NCBI RefSeq assembly: GCF_900111865.1
Contig: NZ_FOJS01000007.1
Coordinates: forward strand, 1 to 64,000
Direction: 5' to 3'
Length of the DNA stretch: 64,000 bases
DNA from: Parageobacillus thermantarcticus
GTDB lineage: Bacteria; Bacillota; Bacilli; Bacillales; Anoxybacillaceae
Below are positions 36,035-46,772 of the stretch, piece after piece. Position 1 is the first letter of the stretch. Every line of letters begins with the position of its first letter. Below the pieces are notes generated by a model, which did no database searches, was not told the origin of the DNA, and worked only from the letters and a program-made list of their open reading frames with translations. The translations under genes were made by a program, and so were the position numbers.

Positions 36035-36109
36035 TCATGGTTGTGAAAAATCGTTTTTTGCCAACTGTTGAATGGCGGTAACGATCACAGATACGATAAG
36101 ACTGATCAT
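36035..36109 (-). other. Possible tiny hydrophobic peptide reading frame
   Basis: MISLIVSVIVTAIQQLAKND plus a few residues (24 in all) would form one membrane helix. A separate frame starting at 36146 (ATG after AAAAGGGG) runs through it out of register, so this could be a frameshifted small membrane gene. No own ribosome binding site. Very uncertain. Confidence 0.2.
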
Positions 36110-36338
36110 TAACGGAACCGTACGATTTTATTTCCTTGTTCATCATCCCCTTTTATATAGAAAATTCCTTTTCTGATTTTTTGATTCCTTTCTAAATCAA
36201 TTTGGTGGATAAAAATTATCGTTATACTAATGCGGTCACCGTTGCCGATAAAAAACACGAAGAACGTGTTTTGCCGTTCTCTTCCTCCTTTTGTTTCGTT
36301 AGCATAACGAATTTTTTGATATTTACGCCTATAAGAAA

Positions 36339-36362
36339 GAGCACCATGCTGAAAAGGTGCTC
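36339..36362 (-). terminator. Terminator of the hprK-yvoF operon
   Basis: GAGCACC / GGTGCTC stem with a 10-nt loop, overlapping the region just after the yvoF stop; TTTCTT follows on the minus strand. Confidence 0.78.
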
Positions 36363-36365
36363 CTT

Positions 36366-36878
36366 CTATTGTTCGTTCTGACGCCGCTCCATTTCTTCTT
36401 TCGTATAGACGATGCGCATCGGATTGCCGGCGACAAACGCCCCCGCCGGCACATCTTTATGAACGACCGTGCCGGCGGCGACAACGGCGCGATCGCCAAT
36501 GACGACGCCGGGAAGCACGGTCGAATTGGCGCCGATCATCACTTCGTCGCCGATCACGACATCGCCGAGACGGTATTCATCAATTAAATATTCATGCGCC
36601 AAAATCGTCGTATTGTAGCCAATCACGCAATTGCGGCCGATTTGGATTTTTTCTGGAAACATAATATCCGGCATGACCATAAAGGCAAGCGCCGTTTTTT
36701 CCCCGATTTTCATGCGCAAAAACGTGCGGTACAGCCAGTTTTTCACCGCTAAAAACGGCGTATAGCGGCCGATTTGAATGACGATCACGTTTTTGAGCAC
36801 TTTCCAAAACGAAACGGTCTTATAAATTTGCCACAAGGAATTTGCGCCTGACACCGGATATTTTGTCGTCCGTCTCAC
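36366..36878 (-). CDS. yvoF: Hexapeptide-repeat acetyltransferase YvoF
   Basis: 170 residues of left-handed beta-helix fold: [49 protein letters not shown], then the typical ending [16 protein letters not shown]-acetyltransferase family; the acceptor is unknown, possibly a sugar or wall polymer. Last gene of hprK-lgt-yvoD-ppaX-yvoF, overlapping ppaX by 4 nt. Confidence 0.9.
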   Translation of the reverse strand: MRRTTKYPVSGANSLWQIYKTVSFWKVLKNVIVIQIGRYTPFLAVKNWLYRTFLRMKIGEKTALAFMVMPDIMFPEKIQIGRNCVIGYNTTILAHEYLIDEYRLGDVVIGDEVMIGANSTVLPGVVIGDRAVVAAGTVVHKDVPAGAFVAGNPMRIVYTKEEMERRQNEQ

Positions 36879-37522
36879 CCGTTTTTCACTCCTACAATCG
36901 CCAATAAATCGCTCATTTTTTCAAGCATAAAATCTGGCTCGTACTGTTCCAAGTACTCCCGCCCTTTAATCGTCCACGCCACTCCTGCCGTTTTCGTGCC
37001 GGCGTTTTTGCCAGCCAAAATATCATGATAATTATCGCCGACCATTAACGCTTCATCCGGCGTGGATCGCAGCAAATCGAGCGCTTTATAAATCGGCTCC
37101 GGATCCGGCTTCGCATGTTTGACGTCATCAAGACCGATGACGCAGTCAAAAAACGGTTCTAGTCTCGTTTTCTTTAATCCCATCACTGCTGTTTGATGAA
37201 TTTTTGTCGTCACGACGCCGAGGCGAAACCCGTTTTTGTATAGCGTTACGATCGTTTCATACACCGTTTCAAATTCGCGGATGAGCGCGTCGTGCTGCGC
37301 GTGATTGAAGGAGCGATATGTATCGATCATTTCTTGCGCGCGCGCCGGATCCAATGCGTTGAACGTTTCATCAAGCGGAGGGCCAATAAACGGCAGGACA
37401 TCCTCGCACGTATATTTTCCCGGATAATATTTTTCCAACGTATGCAAAAACGACTGAATAATTAATTCGTTTGTATCGATCAACGTTCCATCGAGGTCAA
37501 ATAATATCGTGCGAATATTCAT
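36875..37522 (-). CDS. ppaX: Pyrophosphatase PpaX
   Basis: A 215-residue HAD hydrolase. Nucleophile motif [13 protein letters not shown] (first Asp), motif II VVTTK, motif [11 protein letters not shown] and motif [10 protein letters not shown]. In B. subtilis it hydrolyses the pyrophosphate released when HPrK dephosphorylates HPr-Ser-P, fitting its operon with hprK. The start at 37522 (MNIRTILFD) overlaps the yvoD stop; the longer ORF has no homology. Confidence 0.95.
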   Translation of the reverse strand: MNIRTILFDLDGTLIDTNELIIQSFLHTLEKYYPGKYTCEDVLPFIGPPLDETFNALDPARAQEMIDTYRSFNHAQHDALIREFETVYETIVTLYKNGFRLGVVTTKIHQTAVMGLKKTRLEPFFDCVIGLDDVKHAKPDPEPIYKALDLLRSTPDEALMVGDNYHDILAGKNAGTKTAGVAWTIKGREYLEQYEPDFMLEKMSDLLAIVGVKNG

Positions 37523-38457
37523 AACGTCGCTTCCTTCCTTTTTGCTTCCTCCACGCGATTCCAAATAAAGCTGACAAGCATCGTTAATAAAATGGCGGTA
37601 GTCAAGCGGATGATAAGCAGCGGCCACACTGGAATCCCAAGCGGCACAAACACTAGCGTGTCTTCGACAACCGCATGGCAAGATACGAGAAAAATAAACG
37701 CCAGCGTCAAATCACGCTTTGATACCCCGTCTTCTTTTACCGCCTGAATCATAACGCCTGCGCCGTACGCTAGACCGAACAGCAAACCAGCCGCCAATGT
37801 CAACGAAGTGTTTTCTTTCATGCCGAGCGCTTTTGTCAACGGCGCCATCCAGCGCGAAAAAACATGAATCCACTTTAACTCTTTCAATATTTGAATTCCG
37901 ATCATCAGCGGAATCACGATCAACGCCAACTGCAAGATCCCAAGGCACGCTTTTTTCACCCCGGCAAGCAAAATAGCGCCCCAGTTCGTCAGCTGTTCCG
38001 AAGAATTGGAAACAAAGCCATATTGCGCCGGCTCACTTCCTCCTTGCCAAAGATGATGAATCAGCAGCGCGGCAATGATCGCCAAACTGAGGCGAACGAC
38101 GACCGTTAACGCAATGCTCATTCCCGTTCTTGAGGCGACGGTCGACTCGATAAGCAAATTGTGGGAAAACGAAAGCATTACCGCTAAAATCAATACTTCT
38201 TTTACCGTTAAATCCAACGTTAAAATCGCGCCAATTGCCGCGTACAAGTTTAATAAGTTGCCGATCACAAGCGGGATCGCCGCGTCTCCCGGAAGCCCGA
38301 TCCATTTCATCAACGGAGCGACAAGCTGAATGATCCATTGCAATACAGGAGTATGCTGCAAAATGGACACGATGAGCGTTATAGGAAAAATCACTTTTCC
38401 AAGCGTCCATGTCGTTTGCAGACCAACGGCAAGCCCCCGCCGTAATATTCCAACCAT
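37519..38457 (-). CDS. yvoD: Nucleoside-recognition (Gate) domain membrane protein YvoD
   Basis: 312 residues, about eight membrane segments in two similar halves, each with a Gate-domain pattern ([26 protein letters not shown] and [31 protein letters not shown]). Similar to spore-maturation-type membrane proteins; transport substrate unknown. Conserved between lgt and ppaX in Bacillus, overlapping ppaX by 4 nt. Confidence 0.88.
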   Translation of the reverse strand: MVGILRRGLAVGLQTTWTLGKVIFPITLIVSILQHTPVLQWIIQLVAPLMKWIGLPGDAAIPLVIGNLLNLYAAIGAILTLDLTVKEVLILAVMLSFSHNLLIESTVASRTGMSIALTVVVRLSLAIIAALLIHHLWQGGSEPAQYGFVSNSSEQLTNWGAILLAGVKKACLGILQLALIVIPLMIGIQILKELKWIHVFSRWMAPLTKALGMKENTSLTLAAGLLFGLAYGAGVMIQAVKEDGVSKRDLTLAFIFLVSCHAVVEDTLVFVPLGIPVWPLLIIRLTTAILLTMLVSFIWNRVEEAKRKEATL

Positions 38458-38474
38458 GTCTCTTCTCCCCTTTT

Positions 38475-39284
38475 CTAATCGTTATACCGCTCCTTTGCCA
38501 ATCCTTTCTTTCTGCGAAATATCCATAAACATACCGAAAGGATAATAAGCATAACGGAAACGACTTGCGCGATGCGAAGATCGTTTGTCAGCATCAAACT
38601 ATCGGTGCGCATTCCTTCAATGTAAAACCGCCCGATCGAATACCAAATTAAATAGCTGAGAAACAATTCGCCGCGCCGCAGATTGACGCGCCGCAGCCAC
38701 AGCAGCAGCAAAAACCCGGCAACATCCCAAAGCGATTCGTATAAAAACGTCGGATGGTAATATTGACCGTTAATATACATTTGATTAATAATAAAATCCG
38801 GCAAATGCAAACTTTCCAAAAACTCTCGCGTCACCGGGCCGCCGTGCGCTTCCTGATTCATAAAATTGCCCCAGCGCCCGATCGCCTGCCCTAAAATAAT
38901 GCTTGGCGCCGCAATGTCCGCGAGTTTCCAAAACGAAAGCCCCCTCGCTTTCGCAAAGACGATTCCTGTCGCGACTGCGCCAAGCAATCCGCCATGAATG
39001 GCGAGACCGCCTTTCCAAATTTTCGGGATTTCCGATAAATGTTTCGAATAATAACTCCACTCAAAAATTACATAATAGGCGCGCGCGCATAAAATCGCGA
39101 TCGGCACCGCGAACAAAACGAGGTCGACAAACGTTTCTTGCGGGAGTCCGCGCCGCTTTCCTTCCCTCGTCGCCAGCCACAATCCGATCAACACACCCGT
39201 TCCGATAATGACACCATACCAATAAATCGTGATCGGGCCAAGGTGCAAAAAAACACGGTCTAGCGGTTGAATCGTCGACTCCAT
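38475..39284 (-). CDS. lgt: Phosphatidylglycerol-prolipoprotein diacylglyceryl transferase
   Basis: 269 residues, seven membrane helices. Adds diacylglycerol to the lipobox Cys of prolipoproteins, such as the lipoprotein at 2756-3400 and CccB here. Seen: [13 protein letters not shown], the signature [31 protein letters not shown] and [18 protein letters not shown]. Second gene after hprK, 18 nt away. Confidence 0.96.
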   Translation of the reverse strand: MESTIQPLDRVFLHLGPITIYWYGVIIGTGVLIGLWLATREGKRRGLPQETFVDLVLFAVPIAILCARAYYVIFEWSYYSKHLSEIPKIWKGGLAIHGGLLGAVATGIVFAKARGLSFWKLADIAAPSIILGQAIGRWGNFMNQEAHGGPVTREFLESLHLPDFIINQMYINGQYYHPTFLYESLWDVAGFLLLLWLRRVNLRRGELFLSYLIWYSIGRFYIEGMRTDSLMLTNDLRIAQVVSVMLIILSVCLWIFRRKKGLAKERYND

Positions 39285-39302
39285 CGATTCTCCTCCTAAC
39301 TG

Positions 39303-40238
39303 TTATTCATAATCATGCTCGCCATCTTCAATCGCATCGGTCAGGCGCGCGGAAAACTCCTCCGCCGCGTTCACTCCCATTCGTTTCAAGCGGAAATTCA
39401 TCGCCGCCACTTCGACAATCACAGCTAGATTTCGTCCCGGACGCACCGGTATCGTTAATTTCGGCAATTCCGTGTCCAAAATTTTTACTTTTTCTTCGTC
39501 CAACCCGAGACGATCGTATTGTTTATTCGGATCCCAAAGTTCCAAATCGATCACTAATGAAATGCGTTTATGCGTCCGCACCGCTCCGGCGCCAAACAAT
39601 GTCATCATATTAATAATGCCTAATCCGCGAATTTCCAGTAAATGCTCAATCAGCTCCGGCGCGCTGCCAACGAGCATCCCTTCATCTTCTTGGCGAATTT
39701 CAACACAATCGTCCGCGACGAGACGATGACCGCGTTTTACTAATTCAAGAGCCGTTTCGCTTTTGCCAACTCCGCTTTTTCCGGTGATTAATACCCCGAC
39801 GCCGTAAACATCAACCAACACACCGTGAACCGCCGTTGTCGGCGCCAATTTACTTTCTAAATAGTTCGTCAAACGGCTCGCAAGACGTGTTGTTTTCATC
39901 GTCGAGCGCATTACCGGCACCGATTGCCGCTCGGAAGCTTCAATCAATTCCGGCGGAACTTCCAGCCCGCGCGATACGATAATTCCTGGAGTAATATCGG
40001 TACAGAGCCGCTCCATTCTTACTTTTTTCTCCTCTGGGCTTAACGTTTCATAAAACGAAAGCTCCGTTCTGCCTAACAGCTGAATCCGCTCGGCCGGATA
40101 ATACGCGAAATAGCCCGCCATTTCAATGCCGGGACGGGACAAGTCGCTCGTCGTAATCGGACGGTAAATTCCTTCCGCGCCGCTCACCAATTCCAGCTGG
40201 AACTTTTCGATAATATCTTTTGTGCGCACTTTCGGCAT
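39303..40238 (-). CDS. hprK: HPr kinase/phosphorylase
   Basis: 311 residues. Bifunctional sensor that phosphorylates Ser46 of HPr and Crh at high fructose-1,6-bisphosphate and removes it by phosphorolysis. Walker [29 protein letters not shown], catalytic His in [12 protein letters not shown], family signature [22 protein letters not shown]. First gene of the lgt-yvoD-ppaX-yvoF operon. Confidence 0.97.
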   Translation of the reverse strand: MPKVRTKDIIEKFQLELVSGAEGIYRPITTSDLSRPGIEMAGYFAYYPAERIQLLGRTELSFYETLSPEEKKVRMERLCTDITPGIIVSRGLEVPPELIEASERQSVPVMRSTMKTTRLASRLTNYLESKLAPTTAVHGVLVDVYGVGVLITGKSGVGKSETALELVKRGHRLVADDCVEIRQEDEGMLVGSAPELIEHLLEIRGLGIINMMTLFGAGAVRTHKRISLVIDLELWDPNKQYDRLGLDEEKVKILDTELPKLTIPVRPGRNLAVIVEVAAMNFRLKRMGVNAAEEFSARLTDAIEDGEHDYE

Positions 40239-40316
40239 GTCGGCATTTCTCTCCTTTCTTCGTCTTTTTCCATTTTAGCACTTTTCTTTCTTGCATTGAA
40301 AGGAAAACATCGACCC

Positions 40317-40350
40317 GAATAAAAAGAGGCGGATGCCTTTGTTCCGCCTC
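40317..40350 (-). terminator. Terminator of the yvl operon
   Basis: GAGGCGGA / TCCGCCTC stem with a 9-nt loop and TTTTT on the minus strand, about 70 nt after the yvlD stop. Confidence 0.85.
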
Positions 40351-40419
40351 AAACGTTTATTTGTGCCGCAATTTGATTGCTACATTAATAGGCGTCGTAT
40401 CGTCCACTCGACTCAAACA

Positions 40420-40779
40420 TTATTTTTGCCGCAACGGTTCAATGATCGCTTTTTGAATGAGCAAATGGAAAAAGGAAAGAACGATCGAAGCAAGAAGCGC
40501 CGTGCCGAATCCGTCAATTTCGAAAGCATCACCCATTAACGCTGCCGTCATCAGCAACGTAATAGCGTTAATGACGAACAAAAATAATCCGAGCGTCAAA
40601 ATCGTCACAGGCAATGTTAACAAAATGAAAACGGGGCGCACGACAACATTTAAAATGGATAAAATCATACTCGCAATAAAAGCGGCGCCAATGCTGCTAA
40701 ATCGAACGGAATCAAAATATCCGTCAATGGCCATCAATAAAACGGTATTCACAAATACGCCAATTAACCAATTAATCAT
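40420..40779 (-). CDS. yvlD: YvlD-like 4-TM membrane protein (phage holin IV superfamily)
   Basis: 119 residues with four hydrophobic segments; signatures NVVVRPVFILLTLPVTILTLGLFLFVINAITLLMTA and a final FHLLIQKAI match the Mycobacterium-type 4TMS holin family. In B. subtilis yvlABCD is a sigma-W envelope-stress operon. Here yvlC is missing and yvlB is broken, leaving yvlD as the last gene. Confidence 0.85.
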   Translation of the reverse strand: MINWLIGVFVNTVLLMAIDGYFDSVRFSSIGAAFIASMILSILNVVVRPVFILLTLPVTILTLGLFLFVINAITLLMTAALMGDAFEIDGFGTALLASIVLSFFHLLIQKAIIEPLRQK

Positions 40780-40832
40780 CTACTATCACCGTCTTTTTCA
40801 TAATGATCTTCGATTTGCTCATAACCCTTCTT

Positions 40833-41076
40833 CTACATTTGCAGAGAACAGAGCCCGCTTTCGAATCCGCGCATTACGGTCGTATCTAAAAATTTCAGCA
40901 AATCCATTTTTGCGGAATGCTGTTTCTCGTTCGAATGAAACTCGGACATATGAAGCCGATCAAGCAAGCCGATGTTGCTTTTTTGTTCGTCTAACCGCTC
41001 GAACATCGTAAACGCCTCTTCAACTGTAAGTTTCCCTTCTTGCACCATTTTTAATATGCGTTTTTTTCTCTTCCAT
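40833..41076 (-). pseudogene. yvlB: Broken yvlB remnant (N-terminal fragment, frameshifted)
   Basis: Reading from ATG 41076 gives MEEKK then loses frame. Skipping one base of a seven-A run gives KKRILKMVQEGKLTVEEAF, the conserved start of YvlB/DUF4097 proteins. About 70 further residues follow before a stop at 40833, where full YvlB has more than 300. So the gene has both a homopolymer frameshift and a large deletion. It lies 11 nt after yvlA, as expected for the operon. Confidence 0.65.
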
Positions 41077-41087
41077 CGGTGCTTTTT

Positions 41088-41414
41088 TTATTTTAACACG
41101 CGAATTCCTTGAACAATATTCCAAACTACGATGACCAAGTTAACGATTCCTGCGATGGCAAAACCGATCCATACAAGCCCGCCTCCTACGAAAAAAGAAA
41201 CATCGCTATATTGCTGCATAGCCCCCATAGAAATGCCCAAAATAATAAAAAAGGCAATCGTGGCAGCCGGAATGCAATGGGAAAGAAACGCTCTTTTTGC
41301 ATGTTTTTTCACTTCTTTATCATCGGTAACAAAATAAACGATAATTGGAAAAATAAAACCGGCAAAAAGAATGCTGAAATAACATAATGACGCGAGCACT
41401 TTGCTGGAATTCAC
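41088..41414 (-). CDS. yvlA: YvlA-like membrane protein (DUF4870 type)
   Basis: 108 residues with three membrane segments (SSKVLASLCYFSILFAGFIFPIIVYFVT, an Ile/Ala-rich helix near 50-70, and a C-terminal helix). An HAKRAFLSHCI motif lies between segments. The start is GTG with GAGGAAT upstream. First gene of the eroded yvl operon; a sigma-W promoter stands directly upstream. Function unknown, linked to envelope stress by regulation. Confidence 0.8.
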   Translation of the reverse strand: MNSSKVLASLCYFSILFAGFIFPIIVYFVTDDKEVKKHAKRAFLSHCIPAATIAFFIILGISMGAMQQYSDVSFFVGGGLVWIGFAIAGIVNLVIVVWNIVQGIRVLK

Positions 41415-41438
41415 GAAAAATTCCTCCTTTTGTTTTTA

Positions 41439-41466
41439 TATACGACCGCGGTCATGAAAAGTTTCA
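41439..41466 (-). promoter_or_regulatory. Sigma-W-type promoter of yvlA
   Basis: -35 TGAAAC (41466-41461), 16-bp spacer, -10 CGTATA (41444-41439), matching the ECF sigma-W consensus; about 25 nt before the yvlA start. Confidence 0.85.
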
Positions 41467-41489
41467 TAGGAAGTCATCACGCTTTAGAG

Positions 41490-41523
41490 AAAAACAAAAC
41501 GGCAAAGGCTATGCCCTTGCCGT
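41490..41523 (-). terminator. Terminator overlapping the uvrA stop
   Basis: ACGGCAAGG / CCTTTGCCGT stem spanning the last uvrA codons, followed by TTTGTTTTT on the minus strand. Confidence 0.85.
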
Positions 41524-44373
41524 TTCATACAACGCCCGCATTCGTTCGCGGTCGCGCTCCAAAATCGGTTTTAAATAGCGGCCGGTGTAGGAGTTTTCTG
41601 CTTCGGCAACTTCTTCCGGCGTTCCCGTTGCCACGATTTGCCCTCCTTGTTCGCCGCCTTCTGGCCCAAGATCGATAATGTAGTCCGCCGTTTTAATGAC
41701 ATCGAGGTTATGCTCGATGACAAGAACAGTATCTCCGTTATCGACTAAGCGCTGTAGCACTTTCAACAACCGGGCAATGTCGTCGACGTGAAGCCCGGTC
41801 GTCGGCTCGTCTAAAATATAGAGCGTCCGGCCTGTCGAACGGCGGTGCAATTCGGCAGCTAATTTGACACGCTGCGCTTCCCCTCCCGACAATGTCGTCG
41901 CCGGTTGTCCAAGTTTCATGTACCCTAAGCCAACATCATACAGCGTCTGCAATTTTCGTTTAATTCTCGGGATATTTTCGAAAAACTCCAGCGCGTCTTC
42001 CACCGTCATCTCGAGCACTTCCGCAATATTTTTTCCTTTGTATGTCACTTCCAACGTCTCGCGGTTATACCGTTTGCCATGGCACACTTCACACGGAACG
42101 TACACATCAGGCAAAAAGTGCATTTCAATTTTAATAATGCCGTCACCACGGCACGCTTCACATCGCCCGCCTTTGACGTTAAAGCTGAAGCGGCCTTTTT
42201 TATACCCGCGCACTTTCGCTTCGTTCGTCGCCGCAAACACTTCGCGAATATCATCAAACACGCCCGTATATGTCGCCGGGTTGGAGCGAGGCGTGCGGCC
42301 GATCGGCGATTGGTCAATGTCAATGACTTTGTCTAAATGTTCAAGCCCTTTCATCGTTTTATGCTCGCCCGGTTTCGCCTTGGCGCGATGCAGTTTTTGC
42401 GCAAGCGCCTTATATAAAACTTCGTTCACAAGCGTGCTTTTTCCGGAACCGGATACGCCGGTGACCGCGACAAACGTACCGAGCGGAATTTTGACAGACA
42501 CGTTTTTTAAGTTATTTTCTTTCGCACCGACGATCTCGATCCAGCGCCCATCTGGTTTGCGGCGCTCGCTCGGAATCGGGATAAATTTTTTCCCCGATAA
42601 ATATTGCCCGGTGAGCGAGTCCGGGTTGTTCATCACTTCTTGCGGCGTTCCTGCAGCAACGACTCGGCCGCCATGAATGCCCGCGCCCGGCCCGATATCA
42701 ATTAAATAATCGGCGGCAAGCATCGTATCTTCGTCATGTTCGACGACAATAAGCGTGTTGCCGAGATCGCGCATGCTTTTTAACGTCGCGATCAAACGGT
42801 CATTATCGCGCTGATGCAGCCCGATCGACGGCTCGTCCAAAACGTAAAGCACCCCGGTCAATCGCGAGCCGATTTGCGTCGCAAGGCGAATGCGCTGCGC
42901 TTCTCCGCCGGAAAGCGTTCCGGCGGAGCGGTTTAATGTTAAATAGTCGAGGCCGACGTTCTTTAAAAAACCGAGGCGCTCGCGGATTTCGCGCAAAATG
43001 AGATGGGCGATTTTCTGTTCTTTTTCGCTTAGTTGCAAGTTTTCAAAAAACGCAAGCGCCTCCGTCACCGACAGGGCCGTCACTTCGCCGATATGTTTGC
43101 CGCCGACGAGCACGGCGAGGCTTTCTTTTTTCAAACGGTTCCCTTTGCACGTCGGACATGGCTGCTGCGCCATATATTTTTCCATTTGTTCGCGAACATA
43201 ATCCGAACTTGTTTCACGGTAGCGGCGCTCCACGTTCGGAATAACCCCTTCAAAAACGATATATTGCTCGCGAATTTGCCCGAAATCGCTCTGGTAACGG
43301 AAGTAAATTTTCTCACCGCCGCTGCCGTATAAAATTTTATCGAGCTGCTCCTTCGGTAAGTCTTTTACCGGCACATCCATGTCGATGCCGTAATGGTTGC
43401 ACACCGCTTCCAACAGCTGCGGATAATATTGCGAGCTTTGTGGCTCCCACGGAGCAATCGCGTGTTCGCGTAATGTCAGCTCATCATTTGGAATGACTAA
43501 ATCGGGATCGACTTCAAGCTTCGCGCCAAGGCCGTCGCAATCCGGACAGGCGCCGTACGGGCTGTTAAACGAAAACAGGCGCGGCTCAAGATCGCCAATC
43601 GAAAAGCCGCAATACGGGCATGCATGTTTTTCGCTAAACAGCAGTTCCTCCTGGCCAATGACATCAATCAGCACTTTTCCGTCCGCAAGCTTTAAAGCGG
43701 TCTCTAACGAATCCGCCAAACGCGAAGCAATCCCGTCTTTGATGATAATCCGGTCGACGACGACTTCAATCGAATGTTTTTTATTTTTCTCAAGCTCAAT
43801 ATTTTCCGTAAGCTCCCGCATTTCCCCGTCGACGCGCACGCGCACATACCCTTGTTTGCGAATATCTTCCAGCGTTTTCGCATGCGTCCCTTTCCGGCCG
43901 GAAACGATGGGAGCGAGAATTTGCATTTTCGTCCGTTCCGGATAGGCAAGAAGCCGATCGACCATTTGTTCGATCGTCTGCGATGTAATTTCGATGCCGT
44001 GCTCCGGACAAACCGGGCGGCCGATGCGGGCGAACAAAAGCCGCAAATAATCGTAAATTTCCGTGACTGTTCCGACGGTCGAACGCGGATTGCGGCTCGT
44101 CGTTTTCTGGTCGATCGAAATCGCCGGCGACAGCCCTTCAATCGCATCGACATCCGGCTTATCCATTTGTCCTAAAAACTGGCGAGCGTACGCTGAAAGG
44201 GATTCAACGTAGCGCCGCTGTCCTTCCGCGTAAATCGTATCAAACGCAAGCGACGATTTCCCCGAACCGGAAAGCCCCGTTAACACGACGAGCTTATCGC
44301 GGGGAATTTCGACGTCGATATTTTTTAAATTATGGGCTCTCGCGCCTTTGACGATGATTTTATCAGTTGCCAT
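41509..44373 (-). CDS. uvrA: Excinuclease ABC subunit A
   Basis: 954 residues; damage-recognition ATPase of nucleotide excision repair. Two ABC modules: Walker [15 protein letters not shown] and [16 protein letters not shown]; signatures [12 protein letters not shown] and [12 protein letters not shown]; Walker [14 protein letters not shown] and [13 protein letters not shown]. Zinc sites CPYCGF...[12 protein letters not shown] and CEACRGDG...CEVCHGKRY. Follows uvrB by 10 nt. Confidence 0.97.
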   Translation of the reverse strand: MATDKIIVKGARAHNLKNIDVEIPRDKLVVLTGLSGSGKSSLAFDTIYAEGQRRYVESLSAYARQFLGQMDKPDVDAIEGLSPAISIDQKTTSRNPRSTVGTVTEIYDYLRLLFARIGRPVCPEHGIEITSQTIEQMVDRLLAYPERTKMQILAPIVSGRKGTHAKTLEDIRKQGYVRVRVDGEMRELTENIELEKNKKHSIEVVVDRIIIKDGIASRLADSLETALKLADGKVLIDVIGQEELLFSEKHACPYCGFSIGDLEPRLFSFNSPYGACPDCDGLGAKLEVDPDLVIPNDELTLREHAIAPWEPQSSQYYPQLLEAVCNHYGIDMDVPVKDLPKEQLDKILYGSGGEKIYFRYQSDFGQIREQYIVFEGVIPNVERRYRETSSDYVREQMEKYMAQQPCPTCKGNRLKKESLAVLVGGKHIGEVTALSVTEALAFFENLQLSEKEQKIAHLILREIRERLGFLKNVGLDYLTLNRSAGTLSGGEAQRIRLATQIGSRLTGVLYVLDEPSIGLHQRDNDRLIATLKSMRDLGNTLIVVEHDEDTMLAADYLIDIGPGAGIHGGRVVAAGTPQEVMNNPDSLTGQYLSGKKFIPIPSERRKPDGRWIEIVGAKENNLKNVSVKIPLGTFVAVTGVSGSGKSTLVNEVLYKALAQKLHRAKAKPGEHKTMKGLEHLDKVIDIDQSPIGRTPRSNPATYTGVFDDIREVFAATNEAKVRGYKKGRFSFNVKGGRCEACRGDGIIKIEMHFLPDVYVPCEVCHGKRYNRETLEVTYKGKNIAEVLEMTVEDALEFFENIPRIKRKLQTLYDVGLGYMKLGQPATTLSGGEAQRVKLAAELHRRSTGRTLYILDEPTTGLHVDDIARLLKVLQRLVDNGDTVLVIEHNLDVIKTADYIIDLGPEGGEQGGQIVATGTPEEVAEAENSYTGRYLKPILERDRERMRALYETARA

Positions 44374-44383
44374 AGATCCACAA

Positions 44384-46363
44384 TCATCCTTCCGCTTTTA
44401 ACTCGAAAATAATATCGCGCAATTGGGCAGCCCGCTCGAAATCGAGCGCCTTTGCTGCCTCTTTCATTTCTTTTTCCAAATCGGCGATCAGCTTTTCCCG
44501 TTCTTTCTTCGTCATCTTGCCGTAAGACGGTTTCGCGTCGTATGTTTCTTTTTCCTCCGCCGCATATGTCGCGCGGATGACATCGCGGATTTCTTTTTTC
44601 ACCGTCTGCGGCACAATGCCGTGCTCACGGTTATACGCCTCTTGAATCGCGCGGCGCCGTTTCGTTTCATTAATCGCAATTTCCATCGATTTCGTCATCG
44701 TATCGGCGTACATAATGACATGACCATTCGCGTTTCTTGCCGCGCGGCCGATCGTTTGAATGAGCGAACGTTCCGAGCGCAAAAATCCTTCTTTATCCGC
44801 ATCCAAAATCGCGACAAGCGATACTTCCGGAATATCCAGCCCTTCCCGCAACAAGTTGATCCCGACAAGGACATCATATTTGCCAAGCCGCAAATCGCGA
44901 ATGATTTCAATGCGCTCGAGCGTTTTAATTTCCGAATGCAAATACGCGACTTTAATGCCGACTTCTTTCAAGTAATCGGTTAAATCTTCCGCCATTTTTT
45001 TCGTCAGCGTCGTCACGAGCGTCCGTTCATTCCGCTTTACGCGCTCCTGAATTTCCCCGATTAAATCGTCGATTTGCCCTTCAATCGGGCGGACATCGAT
45101 CGTCGGATCCAAAAGCCCCGTCGGACGAATAATTTGCTCGACGACTTCCGGGCTATGTTCGAGCTCGTACGGACCAGGAGTAGCGGAAACATAAATGATT
45201 TGGTTGATTTTTTGTTCAAACTCCTCAAACGTCAACGGGCGGTTATCAAGCGCAGACGGCAGGCGGAAGCCATGGTCGACAAGCACTTGCTTTCTCGCCC
45301 GGTCTCCGTTGTACATGCCGCGGAGTTGCGGCAACGTCACATGCGATTCATCGACGATAATTAAAAAATCGTCAGGAAAATAATCAAGCAGCGTATACGG
45401 CGTCGAGCCTGGCGGACGGAGCGCCAAATGGCGGGAATAGTTTTCAATTCCCGAGCAAAATCCCATTTCCCGCATCATCTCCAAATCGTAGCGCGTCCGC
45501 TGCTCAAGCCGCTGCGCCTCCAGCAGTTTCCCTTGTTCCCGCAATTCGCGCAACCGCTCTTCTAGCTCTTTTTCAATATTTTCGATCGCTAAACGCATTT
45601 TTTCTTCCCGCGTCACGAAGTGGGAAGCCGGAAAAATCGCGACATGCTCTCGTTCCGCGATGATTTCCCCCGTCAACGCGTCGACTTCGCGAATGCGATC
45701 AATTTCATCGCCAAAAAATTCAACGCGAATACAATGCTCGTCCCGGGAAGCAGGAAAAATCTCAACGACATCTCCACGAACCCGGAACGTTCCGCGTTGA
45801 AAGTCAATGTCGTTCCGTTCATATTGGATATCGACAAGACGGCGCAGCAAAACGTCGCGCTCGATTTCCATGCCGACGCGCAGCGACACGACAAGTTCGC
45901 GGTATTCTTCCGGCGATCCTAACCCGTAAATGCATGATACGCTGGCGACAATAATGACATCGCGTCGCTCAAACAGCGCCGATGTCGCCGAGTGCCGCAG
46001 CTTGTCAATTTCGTCGTTGATCTTCGCGTCTTTTTCAATATACGTATCCGTCTGCGGCACATACGCCTCCGGCTGATAATAGTCATAATAGCTGACAAAA
46101 TATTCAACGGCGTTGTTCGGGAAAAACTCCTTCAGCTCGCTGTACAATTGCCCCGCTAACGTTTTATTGTGGGCAATGACAAGCGTCGGTTTGTTTACTT
46201 CTTTAATAACGTTCGAAATCGTAAACGTCTTTCCCGTCCCTGTTGCCCCTAACAGCGTTTGGTGTTTTACTCCTTTGCGAATGCCTTCGACCAATTTGGC
46301 GATCGCTTGTGGCTGGTCTCCTTGCGGCTTATACGCCGACACTAACTCAAAACGGTCTCCCAC
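44384..46363 (-). CDS. uvrB: Excinuclease ABC subunit B
   Basis: 659 residues; damage-verifying helicase-like subunit that recruits UvrC. Walker [18 protein letters not shown], beta-hairpin [26 protein letters not shown] box, VSATPGPYE, and a C-terminal UvrB/UvrC coiled-coil ([22 protein letters not shown]). Close to B. caldotenax UvrB. Start GTG at 46363, with AGGAGG 8 nt upstream. A LexA-type box lies upstream. Confidence 0.96.
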   Translation of the reverse strand: MGDRFELVSAYKPQGDQPQAIAKLVEGIRKGVKHQTLLGATGTGKTFTISNVIKEVNKPTLVIAHNKTLAGQLYSELKEFFPNNAVEYFVSYYDYYQPEAYVPQTDTYIEKDAKINDEIDKLRHSATSALFERRDVIIVASVSCIYGLGSPEEYRELVVSLRVGMEIERDVLLRRLVDIQYERNDIDFQRGTFRVRGDVVEIFPASRDEHCIRVEFFGDEIDRIREVDALTGEIIAEREHVAIFPASHFVTREEKMRLAIENIEKELEERLRELREQGKLLEAQRLEQRTRYDLEMMREMGFCSGIENYSRHLALRPPGSTPYTLLDYFPDDFLIIVDESHVTLPQLRGMYNGDRARKQVLVDHGFRLPSALDNRPLTFEEFEQKINQIIYVSATPGPYELEHSPEVVEQIIRPTGLLDPTIDVRPIEGQIDDLIGEIQERVKRNERTLVTTLTKKMAEDLTDYLKEVGIKVAYLHSEIKTLERIEIIRDLRLGKYDVLVGINLLREGLDIPEVSLVAILDADKEGFLRSERSLIQTIGRAARNANGHVIMYADTMTKSMEIAINETKRRRAIQEAYNREHGIVPQTVKKEIRDVIRATYAAEEKETYDAKPSYGKMTKKEREKLIADLEKEMKEAAKALDFERAAQLRDIIFELKAEG

Positions 46364-46436
46364 CGATTCGACCTCCTGTTTCATTTCATCCTTATTTTTC
46401 ATTGTAGCACATCAGCAAAAAAGATGCATAAAAAAG

Positions 46437-46450
46437 CGAACTTATATTCG
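46437..46450. promoter_or_regulatory. LexA (DinR) box upstream of uvrBA
   Basis: CGAACTTATATTCG, one mismatch from the Bacillus SOS consensus CGAAC-N4-GTTCG, about 75 nt before the uvrB start and overlapping a TATAAG -10-like sequence. Confidence 0.75.
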
Positions 46451-46478
46451 TTCCAAAATAGAAAACGACTTCCAATGA

Positions 46479-46505
46479 AAAAACGAACGGCATTGTTGCC
46501 GTTCG
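46479..46505 (-). terminator. Terminator of csbA
   Basis: CGAACGGCA / TGCCGTTCG stem with a short loop and TTTTTT on the minus strand, 30 nt after the csbA stop; it separates minJ-csbA from uvrBA. Confidence 0.87.
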
Positions 46506-46536
46506 CCGCGATCGAACATAACCGTACGTTGTGCGA

Positions 46537-46758
46537 TTATTTTTTTAACCGCTTTACCATTTTTTCCGCATACAAAAACCCAACCGTCGTTGATACGATA
46601 TCCGCCAAAATTTCATGCAGCTCGTCCGTGTATCCTCTAAAATAGGAAGCGACGAGCAACGCGACTGTCAATAACGTTCCGATATAATGATTGTACGTCA
46701 CGCGGGTAAACAACAGCACAAGCAAACATGGCACAATTAACGCAATCATAAACCACAT
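46537..46758 (-). CDS. csbA: General stress membrane protein CsbA
   Basis: 73 residues with two or three hydrophobic segments (MWFMIALIVPCLLVLLFTRV; TLLTVALLVASYFRG) and a conserved YNHYIGTLLT. In B. subtilis csbA is sigma-B dependent; function unknown. The start at 46758 follows AAGGGGATTT; the longer ORF overlaps minJ. Order minJ-csbA-uvrB-uvrA is conserved. Confidence 0.88.
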   Translation of the reverse strand: MWFMIALIVPCLLVLLFTRVTYNHYIGTLLTVALLVASYFRGYTDELHEILADIVSTTVGFLYAEKMVKRLKK

Positions 46759-46772
46759 ATGAAATCCCCTTA

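Larger units (their letters stand above)
35877..36338. other. Gap upstream of the histidine operon
   Basis: Contains the hisZ promoter, a short possible peptide reading frame (36035-36109), a small hairpin AAAACACG/CGTGTTTT with T-tail at about 36253-36273, and the yvoF terminator at its right end. No T-box motif (no T-box bulge sequence GGTGG) or other riboswitch is recognisable, so control of hisZ may be at initiation or through HisZ feedback. Confidence 0.6.

Noticed and set aside
35868-36146. T-box or histidine leader attenuator before hisZ
   Set aside because: No GGTGG T-box bulge, no run of His codons and no terminator right before hisZ.
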